Positions 1 through 5,999 of a stretch of 6,083 nt of DNA are shown here, piece by piece. Origin of the DNA: DATKGN01 sp964385705 (GTDB taxonomy: Bacteria; Patescibacteriota; Microgenomatia; UBA10105; UBA927). The first letter of the stretch is position 1; each line of letters starts with the position of its first letter. Made by a program: the position numbers and the translations under genes. The stretch covers positions 1 through 6,083 of the forward strand of contig CAYLQG010000087.1 of assembly GCA_964385705.1 (NCBI GenBank), given 5' to 3'. Below the pieces are notes generated by a model, which saw only the letters and a program-made list of their open reading frames with translations, did no database searches and was not told the origin of the DNA.

Positions 1-1638
1 CTCGTTACCAATGAATACCCCTCCCTCATCCGGGGCGGGCATAATCTTATTACCGTCAGGATTTCACCGAAATACTTCGAATCAATGAACCGGGAAGTGC
101 ATATTTTGGTTTCTCTTCATAATCCTTGTATAGAACTCCATAAGGATGAATTAAATGAAAATGCCCTGGTTGTGTACGATCCGAAGGATCATGAATGGCA
201 GGTCTCTGATTTTCCAAAACCGGTACATTTATTGCCTGTGCCGCTTATGGAGCTCGTGACCGCGCTAAATGGCTCACCGGTGATGCGAAATACTGTGGCT
301 TTGGGTGTAACACTTGCATTAGTCGGCGCAGATTTTTCAATGCTCGAAACAGTTATTAAAGATCAGTTCAAAAAGAAGAAGCAGCCGGTTATCGACAGTA
401 ATATTGCTCTAGCCAAATCCGGATATGATTATGTCAAAACGCATTTTCCTGATGAAACCTCCATGTATCTGGCTAGTGCAGAGAAAAAAGAACCACAGCT
501 TATTTTAAACGCAAGTGAAGCTGTGGGTCTCGGTGCTTACCGTGGTGGAATGAAGTTTGCTGCTATTTATCCGATGACGCCCATTAACTCGGTCATCTCA
601 TTTTTTGCGGATCACGCGAAGCTATTAAAAATAGTGTATAAACAGCCGGAAGACGAGATATCAGGAATTAATATGGCTCTCGGTGCGTCATTTGCTGGTG
701 TACGGAGTATGGTTGCGTCATCAGGCGGCGGTTTTGCACTTATGGTAGAAGGGCTCTCGCTTGCTGGTATTATGGAAGTTCCGATCGTCATAAATCTTGG
801 TATGCGCGTTGGACCGGCAACTGGTATGCCGACATGGACAGAACAGGGAGAATTACAGTTTGTGATTCATGCGGGCCATGGCGAATTCCCGAGAATTGTA
901 CTTGCGCCGAGCGATGCCGCAGAAGCCTTTGAGTTGACGGCAAAAGCGTTTAATCTTGCTGACAAGTACCAGATTCCGGTTTTTGTATTAACGGATAAGT
1001 ACCTCGCGGAAAGTCATTGGTGTGTTCCGATGTCCCATTTCAAGAAAGAATATGTAGTTGAGCGGGGTAAGATGGTGAGTGAAAGCGATTTACCGGCGGA
1101 CAGGTCTTATAAGCGGTACCGTCTTGATGTGGATGACGGAGTTTCACCGCGAAGCATCCCCGGGATGAAAAATGGCGTGTTTTTCTCAAATTCATATGAA
1201 CACGACGAAAAAGGCTATGTGACGGAATTACCCTCCGGACGTGTCGCAATGGCAAATAAACGCCTTAGGAAATTTGACGCCATGAAAAAAGATGTTCCAG
1301 CGCCGCATGTCTATGGAGACAAGAATGCGGATATTACTTTCGTGAGTTGGGGGTCATCGCGAGGACCGGTAATTGACGCGATGGAACTGCTTCGCGCGAA
1401 AGGAAAAACGGCAAACCTGGTCCATTTTACCTGGCTTTATCCGTTCCCTGAAGATGAGACTGAAAAACTCCTTACTTCTGCAAAGCGAGTCATAGATGTT
1501 GAACAAAATTCATCAGGTCAGCTTGCTGCACTTATCCGTGAGCACACAGGATTCAAAATCAATGAAAAAATACTTAAGTACGACGGACGACCGTTTTATC
1601 CTGAGGAGATTCTGGAAGGAGTGGAAAAAAGCGTATGA
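1..1638 (+). CDS. korA: 2-oxoacid:ferredoxin oxidoreductase, fused gamma-alpha subunit (5' partial)
   Basis: Together with the beta subunit this enzyme oxidatively decarboxylates a 2-oxoacid (pyruvate, 2-oxoglutarate or similar) to acyl-CoA and passes electrons to ferredoxin in the cytoplasm. The frame is open from base 1, and the 28 codons before the first ATG (85) encode gamma-domain sequence including EYPSLIRGGHN, so the true start lies upstream of the window; I estimate about 40 residues are missing. Of 545 visible residues, 1 to about 128 are the gamma domain. The alpha pyrimidine-binding domain follows, with YPMTP (190-194), a probable TPP-contacting Glu (219), RVGPATGMPT (269-278) and GHGEFPR (292-298). 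A C-terminal transketolase-C-like domain contains VEQNSSGQLAALIRE. Gamma-alpha fusion is normal for two-subunit enzymes. The TGA stop overlaps the beta-subunit ATG, so the two are co-translated. The family is secure; the substrate cannot be read from sequence alone, so the symbol is by convention. Confidence 0.93.
   Translation, partial: LVTNEYPSLIRGGHNLITVRISPKYFESMNREVHILVSLHNPCIELHKDELNENALVVYDPKDHEWQVSDFPKPVHLLPVPLMELVTALNGSPVMRNTVALGVTLALVGADFSMLETVIKDQFKKKKQPVIDSNIALAKSGYDYVKTHFPDETSMYLASAEKKEPQLILNASEAVGLGAYRGGMKFAAIYPMTPINSVISFFADHAKLLKIVYKQPEDEISGINMALGASFAGVRSMVASSGGGFALMVEGLSLAGIMEVPIVINLGMRVGPATGMPTWTEQGELQFVIHAGHGEFPRIVLAPSDAAEAFELTAKAFNLADKYQIPVFVLTDKYLAESHWCVPMSHFKKEYVVERGKMVSESDLPADRSYKRYRLDVDDGVSPRSIPGMKNGVFFSNSYEHDEKGYVTELPSGRVAMANKRLRKFDAMKKDVPAPHVYGDKNADITFVSWGSSRGPVIDAMELLRAKGKTANLVHFTWLYPFPEDETEKLLTSAKRVIDVEQNSSGQLAALIREHTGFKINEKILKYDGRPFYPEEILEGVEKSV
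1616..1621 (+). promoter_or_regulatory. Possible distant Shine-Dalgarno for korB
   Basis: AAGGAG lies inside the end of korA, 13 nt before the korB ATG, which is longer than the usual 5-9 nt. With the ATGA overlap, translation of korB probably depends mainly on coupling to korA termination. The motif may simply reflect the Gly-Val-Glu coding sequence, so this is a weak call. Confidence 0.3.
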
Positions 1639-2495
1639 CACTTACGAGCGGAGTATTTGCAGCAAATCATTTACCGACGTGGTGTCCGGGATGCGGCGAT
1701 TATGGCATCTGGACTGCGCTAAAAGAAGCGTTGGTGAAGCAAGGGATTGGTTCTGACGACGGCTTGGTCGTCTACGGAGTCGGATGTCACGGAAACATGT
1801 ATAACTGGATGAATATCTACGGCTTTGCGGGACTTCACGGACGAACGCTGCCGGTCGCCCAGGGTGTGAAACTTGCCAATCACAAGCTTCCTGTTATTGT
1901 GGTTTCCGGAGACGGTGATTGTCTGGGAGAAGGAGGTAATCATTTTCTTCACGCCGCGAAGCGAAATCCGGATATTACGGTGATACTGCATGATAATCAG
2001 GTCTATGGACTTACGACAGGGCAGGCTTCTCCGACGGCTAAGATCGGTTTTGTGACAAAATCTACGCCGGACGGCGCGGTTGATGCTCCCATCAATCCAC
2101 TTCTTCTTGCAATCGCAGCTGGAGCTACCTATGTAGCACGCGGATTTGCGGGAGATACTCCCGGCCTTATCAAGCTTATGAGCGACGCCGTTGAGCATAA
2201 GGGCTTTGCCGTTGTCGACGTTTTACAGCCCTGTGTAACATTTAATAAAGTAAATACATATCAATGGTATAGACAACGTGTGTATCATCTTGAAGAGGAA
2301 AAATACGTGCCTGATAATAAAACGAAGGCGATTGAACGCTCTATGGAATGGGGAGACCGAATTCCGATCGGTCTGTTTTACAAAGAAGAAAGGCCGACAA
2401 GCGAAGATCATGAGTCAGCGCTTACCGGCGATCCTCTCATCCGTGTACCAGTGGCTTCGGAACACCTCGACAGCGTTCTTCAGGAGTTTGTATAA
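1635..2495 (+). CDS. korB: 2-oxoacid:ferredoxin oxidoreductase, beta subunit
   Basis: This is the TPP-binding, iron-sulfur subunit that partners the gamma-alpha protein upstream. In its 286 residues, CPGC supplies C17 and C20, GVGC supplies C51, and C200 lies in LQPC. This spacing matches the four [4Fe-4S] ligands known in the two-subunit archaeal enzymes (C12, C15, C46 and C197 of the Sulfolobus beta subunit). The TPP/Mg motif starts at GDGD (92-95) and continues through NH (102-103) to NQVYGLTTGQASPT (121-134). The C-terminal part, with FNKVNTYQWYRQRVY and the PIGLFYKEERPT stretch, is typical of the family's beta subunits. Length is normal. The ATG lies inside the korA stop (ATGA), so translational coupling is likely. 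No 2[4Fe-4S] ferredoxin-like delta subunit follows: the next gene is lon with its own promoter. Pyruvate and 2-oxoglutarate both remain possible substrates. Confidence 0.95.
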   Translation: MTLTSGVFAANHLPTWCPGCGDYGIWTALKEALVKQGIGSDDGLVVYGVGCHGNMYNWMNIYGFAGLHGRTLPVAQGVKLANHKLPVIVVSGDGDCLGEGGNHFLHAAKRNPDITVILHDNQVYGLTTGQASPTAKIGFVTKSTPDGAVDAPINPLLLAIAAGATYVARGFAGDTPGLIKLMSDAVEHKGFAVVDVLQPCVTFNKVNTYQWYRQRVYHLEEEKYVPDNKTKAIERSMEWGDRIPIGLFYKEERPTSEDHESALTGDPLIRVPVASEHLDSVLQEFV

Positions 2496-2520
2496 GATTG
2501 AGGAAGAAATAATTTGGGGG

Positions 2521-2549
2521 TTGACGTCGATTTTAGCAGTTGTTATAAT
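2521..2549 (+). promoter_or_regulatory. Sigma70-type promoter of lon
   Basis: The -35 box is TTGACG (2521-2526, 5 of 6 to consensus) and the -10 box is a perfect TATAAT (2544-2549), separated by the optimal 17 bp. TG at 2541-2542 makes it an extended -10 (TGnTATAAT). The predicted transcript starts near 2556, giving a leader of about 25 nt before the lon ATG. The -35 box begins 26 nt after the korB stop, and no terminator is visible between, so read-through from korAB could add to lon expression. Confidence 0.88.
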
Positions 2550-2559
2550 TGAGTGCTAA
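2533..2559 (+). promoter_or_regulatory. CIRCE operator (HrcA binding site) of lon
   Basis: The CIRCE consensus is TTAGCACTC-N9-GAGTGCTAA. Here the left arm TTAGCAGTT (2533-2541) matches 7 of 9, the spacer is exactly 9 nt (2542-2550), and the right arm GAGTGCTAA (2551-2559) matches 9 of 9. The spacer contains most of the extended -10 element including all of TATAAT, so bound HrcA would block RNA polymerase. HrcA is the repressor of dnaK and groE operons in many bacteria and is inactivated when GroEL is occupied by damaged protein. Control of lon by CIRCE is known in mycoplasmas but is not the usual arrangement. No hrcA gene lies in this window. Confidence 0.88.
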
Positions 2560-2580
2560 ATAAGATTTTACATAAACAAT

Positions 2581-4989
2581 ATGAATGATATTGAACAATC
2601 AACAAGCCAATTGCTTCCCGTAGTTCCAATCCGGGACGGTATAGTATTTCCCGGGACCGAAATGATCCTTACGTTCGGGCGGCAGCGGTCGGTTTCATCA
2701 ATTGAAGCGGCACAGACAACTGGCAAAAAAGTGGTTCTTGTGATGCAGCGGAATCCGAATATCAACGATCCGACCCCTTCTGATCTTTATAATATTGCAA
2801 CTGTCGGAGAGATTGTGCAAATGATGAAAAATGAAGGAGAGATAAATGCTCTCGTCCGCGGAACTTCCAAAGTTCAGATCCTTTCGTACGAAACCGTTGA
2901 ACCGTATTTTATCGCACGAGTTGTTGATGTACAGGATACTACGGAAGATACTGACGAAACAAAAGCGCTGTTTAACCACCTCACACAGGAGCTTAGAAGT
3001 GCCGTCAAAATGGGGAAAACCATGGATTTTCTGACGTTCATGAATATTATGTCCGGTATTTCGCCCCTCGCCCTCTCGTATCATGTGGCAGGCGTTTTGG
3101 ACATTAAACCCAGTGAACGACAGGAGCTTCTTGAAATCCAGTCGGTGAAAGAGCGGCTTGAAAAGGAGATTAATTATCTTTCAAAAGAAACCAAGATTCT
3201 TGATTTGGAGCGCAAGATTGCAAATAAAACCCAGGAAAAGTTCGATAAAAATGTCAGGGAGCAAGTACTTCGGGAGCGCATGAAGACGATTGAGAAGGAG
3301 CTCGGGGAAAATGATGATAATAAAGAGATTAAAGAGCTTGCAGATAAGATCAAAAAAGCCGGGATGCCTTCAGATGTGAGGGCAAAAGCGGAAAAAGAGT
3401 TATCGCGCCTTGCACAGATGTCCGCGTACAATCCGGAATCCTCATACGTACGTACCTATCTTGATATGCTTGTCGAATTACCCTGGAGCGTTTCAAGTCC
3501 TAACACCGTGAACATCCATGATGCGGAGGCGGTTCTTGATAAGGATCACTACGGGTTAAAGAAAATAAAAGAGCGGATTCTGGAATATCTGGCGGTTATG
3601 AAGCTTCGGAATAATGTGCAACCCTCCGAATCAGAAGCCGATAAAAAGGATGAGAAAAAAACGAAAGACGGAGACGGCGGTAAGCGCCAGGGAAAATCCT
3701 CGCCTACCATACTATGTTTTGTCGGACCGCCCGGTGTCGGAAAAACCTCTATCGGCAAATCGATTGCGAAGGCTCTCGGCCGGAAATTTGTGAAAATGTC
3801 ACTTGGTGGTATTCGTGATGAGGCGGAGATCAGAGGGCATCGGCGGACATATGTCGGAGCACTTCCCGGGCGCATTATCCAGGGAATTAAGCAAGCCGGA
3901 ACCAAAAATCCTGTTTACATGCTTGATGAAATCGACAAAGTCGGAACAGACTTCCGTGGTGATCCTTCAAGTGCGCTTCTTGAGGCGCTCGACCCGGAGC
4001 AAAACTATGCATTTTCGGACCATTATCTTGAGGTTCCGTTTGATCTTTCTGATGTCTTTTTCATTACAACATGTAACGTCCTTGATACAATTCCGCCGGC
4101 ACTTCGGGATCGTCTGGAAATCATCCGTTTCGCGGGCTATACGGAGGAGGAAAAATTTCATATCGCAAAGGATTTCCTCTATGAAAAACAGCGTGAGATT
4201 CATGGAATACCGACGAACGTTGTGAAATTAACTGATGAGTCTATTTATGAAATTATAAGAAGATATACCCGTGAAGCCGGAGTCAGAAGTCTTGAGAGGG
4301 AAGTGGCAACCGTATTCCGTAAGATTGCCAAAAAAATAGCGGATGACGAAAAGAAAAGTGAGACATATACAATCACACCTAAATCGCTTCACGATTATCT
4401 TGGTCCGTATCGCTTCACTTCGTATTTAGCCGAGAAACAGGATGAGATTGGTATGTCGACGGGTCTTGCATGGACTGAGGCGGGCGGGGAAATTTTATTC
4501 ATAGAAGCAGCGCTCATGCCGGGACGCGGAACGATTACGTTAACGGGTCAGCTGGGAGATGTGATGAAAGAGTCAGCTCAGGCCGCGCTCTCCTACGTCA
4601 GAAGTCGCTGGAAAGAATTGGGGCTTGCCGAAAAGTTTTTTCAGAAGATCGACATTCATGTTCATGTGCCCGAAGGAGCGGTTCCGAAGGATGGGCCGTC
4701 AGCAGGGGCGGCAATCGGTACAGCCCTTGTATCCGCTCTCACAAAGACTCCTGTAAAGCGAACAGTAGCAATGACCGGGGAGATTACGCTTCGCGGGCGA
4801 GTGCTTGAGATCGGAGGAGTGAAGGAAAAAGTCATTGCTGCACACCGGTCGGGAATCAAAACGCTCATATTACCCAAGAACAATAAGAAGGACCTTGAGG
4901 ATATCCCGAAAGTGGTCCAGGATGAGCTGACATTTCACTTTGTAGAGCACATGGATGAAGTTCTGAAGATCGCTCTTGCAAAAAAGTAA
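2581..4989 (+). CDS. lon: ATP-dependent Lon protease (LonA type)
   Basis: Lon is a cytoplasmic hexameric AAA+ protease that unfolds and degrades damaged and selected regulatory proteins. The 802 residues hold an N-terminal substrate-binding domain (about 10-205), a helical coiled-coil stretch (about 186-280), the AAA+ module and the C-terminal protease domain. Visible residues are Walker A GPPGVGKTS (382-390), Walker B VYMLDEID (445-452), sensor-1 N499, arginine finger R511 and sensor-2 R569. The protease has HVHVPEGA (693-700), catalytic S707 in KDGPSAG and K750 in GGVKEK; the S-K separation of 43 equals that of E. coli Lon (S679 and K722). A soluble N domain and long helical stretch with no membrane segment mark it as LonA rather than LonB. 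A Lys/Asp/Glu-rich insertion precedes Walker A. ATG 2581 is the only plausible start: an in-frame TAA sits at 2557-2559. No Shine-Dalgarno is visible. The gene has its own promoter with a CIRCE operator. Confidence 0.98.
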   Translation: MNDIEQSTSQLLPVVPIRDGIVFPGTEMILTFGRQRSVSSIEAAQTTGKKVVLVMQRNPNINDPTPSDLYNIATVGEIVQMMKNEGEINALVRGTSKVQILSYETVEPYFIARVVDVQDTTEDTDETKALFNHLTQELRSAVKMGKTMDFLTFMNIMSGISPLALSYHVAGVLDIKPSERQELLEIQSVKERLEKEINYLSKETKILDLERKIANKTQEKFDKNVREQVLRERMKTIEKELGENDDNKEIKELADKIKKAGMPSDVRAKAEKELSRLAQMSAYNPESSYVRTYLDMLVELPWSVSSPNTVNIHDAEAVLDKDHYGLKKIKERILEYLAVMKLRNNVQPSESEADKKDEKKTKDGDGGKRQGKSSPTILCFVGPPGVGKTSIGKSIAKALGRKFVKMSLGGIRDEAEIRGHRRTYVGALPGRIIQGIKQAGTKNPVYMLDEIDKVGTDFRGDPSSALLEALDPEQNYAFSDHYLEVPFDLSDVFFITTCNVLDTIPPALRDRLEIIRFAGYTEEEKFHIAKDFLYEKQREIHGIPTNVVKLTDESIYEIIRRYTREAGVRSLEREVATVFRKIAKKIADDEKKSETYTITPKSLHDYLGPYRFTSYLAEKQDEIGMSTGLAWTEAGGEILFIEAALMPGRGTITLTGQLGDVMKESAQAALSYVRSRWKELGLAEKFFQKIDIHVHVPEGAVPKDGPSAGAAIGTALVSALTKTPVKRTVAMTGEITLRGRVLEIGGVKEKVIAAHRSGIKTLILPKNNKKDLEDIPKVVQDELTFHFVEHMDEVLKIALAKK
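3619..3699 (+). other. Charged insertion in Lon before Walker A
   Basis: Residues about 347-373 of Lon are rich in Lys, Asp, Glu, Ser and Gly (for example EADKKDEKKTKDGDGGKR) and are probably disordered. Compared with E. coli Lon, where only about 9 residues lie between LAV and GPILC, this protein has about 26 more. The flanking AAA+ motifs are intact and in frame, so it is an insertion in a functional enzyme rather than damage. Confidence 0.75.
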
Positions 4990-4995
4990 TTACTT
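4984..4995. repeat. 12-bp perfect palindrome across the lon/serine hydrolase stop codons
   Basis: AAGTAATTACTT reads the same on both strands. It arises because both converging genes end in Lys (AAG) followed by TAA, with the two stop codons touching. It is too short and AT-rich to be a convincing terminator and is probably a by-product of the abutting ends. Confidence 0.6.
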
Positions 4996-5925
4996 CACCA
5001 TAAAATCATAGGTGGTTTTAGAAACCTTCGCAGCTAATGTTGACGCCTGTTCTTCATCGGTGATATCGCTTGTGAATATGCCGATGTAATATTCCGTGTT
5101 TCCATGGACAACGACACCCACGTCGTGGACGGTTCCTGTACCCGTACCAATTTTATGGTAAACCGTCGTACCTTTCGGAAGAAGCGAGGGCAGACGGTCT
5201 TCAAAATCGCTGTCTTTGAGAAACCCAAGCATTTCATCAGATAATGCGGGGCTGGTGATTTTTTTATCCATAATCAGTCTGAAAAGTATGGCCATATCGC
5301 GGTTTGATGTTTGGTTATTAACCATATCAGTTTGCGTCATCCCCCAACCGTTGACGTATTTCTGGACGACATCAAGGCCGAGCGTATAGTTTCCTAAAAG
5401 ATATGCTGCTGTATTATCACTTTTTTGCATCATGAGTCTCGCAAGCGTCTTAACAGTATAGGTTGTACCAGGCGGATCGTAACGGATGCTGCCTGTGCCA
5501 TAGTCCTGGATATCCTGCATCTGAAGCGTTACAACGCTATTAAGATCGACCGTCCCTTTTTGAGCCTCTGCGTAAAGCGCTGCGAGTATCGGCACTTTGT
5601 TCACTGACGCGGCGGTGAAGATGGTTGATTCATTGATCGCCATGACAAACGGAGAGTTAAAATCAACAACATAGACTGAATAATTTTCCCATGCATCTCC
5701 TATTTGTTTTTTAATTTCAGCTTTCAGCTTGTCCGGATCTTTTTGTTGATGAAGGAAGTCGAGAATAGACGATTGCTGCTCTTTTGCATCACTAATAGGG
5801 GATATAATTGTATGCGAATTGTAAATGCTCACTCCCTTAACTATCCCGAGACCCAGAAGCGCCGCGATAAGAAGGAGTAATTCACCCCGATTTCCTCGAT
5901 GATTTCTTGAATGCCGCGCGACCAT
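4990..5925 (-). CDS. Membrane-anchored serine hydrolase, class A beta-lactamase fold
   Basis: This 311-residue protein has a basic N-terminus (1-14), one hydrophobic segment (about 15-33, a membrane anchor or uncleaved signal), a linker with a charged helix (about 45-75), and an extracytoplasmic domain resembling the beta-lactamase2 family. The nucleophile motif is S107-V-N-K110, the second motif is S169-D-N171, and the KTG-box equivalent is K258-I-G within HKIGTGTG. TSNRDMA (206-212) aligns with the segment after the omega loop of class A enzymes, but the ExxLN carrying the deacylating Glu166 is not visible in front of it. Without that glutamate it is more likely a penicillin-binding or peptidoglycan-related hydrolase than an efficient beta-lactamase; the substrate is unknown. 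No lipobox cysteine is present. It converges on lon with adjacent stops and is divergent from the zinc-ribbon gene. The ATG at 5925 is supported by a promoter exactly positioned for a leaderless mRNA. Confidence 0.9.
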   Translation of the reverse strand: MVARHSRNHRGNRGELLLLIAALLGLGIVKGVSIYNSHTIISPISDAKEQQSSILDFLHQQKDPDKLKAEIKKQIGDAWENYSVYVVDFNSPFVMAINESTIFTAASVNKVPILAALYAEAQKGTVDLNSVVTLQMQDIQDYGTGSIRYDPPGTTYTVKTLARLMMQKSDNTAAYLLGNYTLGLDVVQKYVNGWGMTQTDMVNNQTSNRDMAILFRLIMDKKITSPALSDEMLGFLKDSDFEDRLPSLLPKGTTVYHKIGTGTGTVHDVGVVVHGNTEYYIGIFTSDITDEEQASTLAAKVSKTTYDFMVK

Positions 5926-5931
5926 GTAGCG

Positions 5932-5959
5932 ATTGTATCATAGACGGTTCATGTGTCAC
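5932..5959 (-). promoter_or_regulatory. Promoter of the serine hydrolase gene, predicted leaderless
   Basis: On the minus strand, GTGACA (5959-5954, 5 of 6 to the -35 consensus) is followed after 16 bp by TACAAT (5937-5932, 5 of 6), preceded by TG at the extended -10 position (TGATACAAT). Only 6 nt separate the -10 box from the ATG, so the predicted transcription start is the A of the start codon or very near it. No Shine-Dalgarno could lie on such a transcript. Confidence 0.72.
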
Positions 5960-5987
5960 TGATATAACGTATCCAAAGATAATTGTG

Positions 5988-5993
5988 TACAAT
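5988..5993 (+). promoter_or_regulatory. Candidate -10 box of the zinc-ribbon gene, predicted leaderless
   Basis: TACAAT lies 6 nt before the ATG at 6000, the same hexamer and spacing as in the divergent gene. The region 15-19 bp upstream has no good -35 match (the 17-bp position reads TAACGT), so the evidence is the -10 box and its placement. The AGGAG between it and the ATG is only 1 nt from the start codon, too close for normal Shine-Dalgarno function. Confidence 0.5.
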
Positions 5994-5999
5994 AGGAGT

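Noticed and set aside
85..87. ATG at 85 as the start of the gamma-alpha subunit gene
   Set aside because: The frame is open back to base 1 and the upstream codons encode conserved gamma-domain sequence (EYPSLIRGGHN), so this Met is internal and the gene begins outside the window.
1636..1638. Possible TGA-as-glycine recoding (as in Gracilibacteria/SR1)
   Set aside because: Reading TGA as a stop ends korA at its normal C-terminus and gives the classic ATGA overlap with korB. Reading through would add a non-homologous tail in a frame that conflicts with korB.
1719..2198. Minus-strand open frame of 159 codons
   Set aside because: It lies wholly inside korB, opposite the conserved TPP-binding region, and its translation resembles no family I recognise.
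3549..3905. Minus-strand open frame of 118 codons
   Set aside because: It is antisense to the Lon Walker A region and looks like a by-product of Lon codon use; no promoter or ribosome site supports it.
3803..4225. Plus-strand open frame of 140 codons in another frame of lon
   Set aside because: It overlaps the AAA+ domain of a fully conserved protein, and its translation is basic and featureless.
5014..5026. Small hairpin GGTTT-TAG-AAACC as a terminator for lon
   Set aside because: The stem is 5 bp with only two GC pairs, has no T tract after it, and lies within the coding region of the serine hydrolase.
5111..5126. Inverted repeat ACGAC/GTCGT after lon as a terminator
   Set aside because: The 5-bp stem is not followed by a T run, and it falls on the conserved HDVGVVVHG coding sequence, which explains it.
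5994..5998. AGGAG as the Shine-Dalgarno of the zinc-ribbon gene
   Set aside because: Only 1 nt separates it from the ATG at 6000, and no alternative start codon lies at a normal distance downstream. The TACAAT box 6 nt before the ATG suggests a leaderless mRNA instead.
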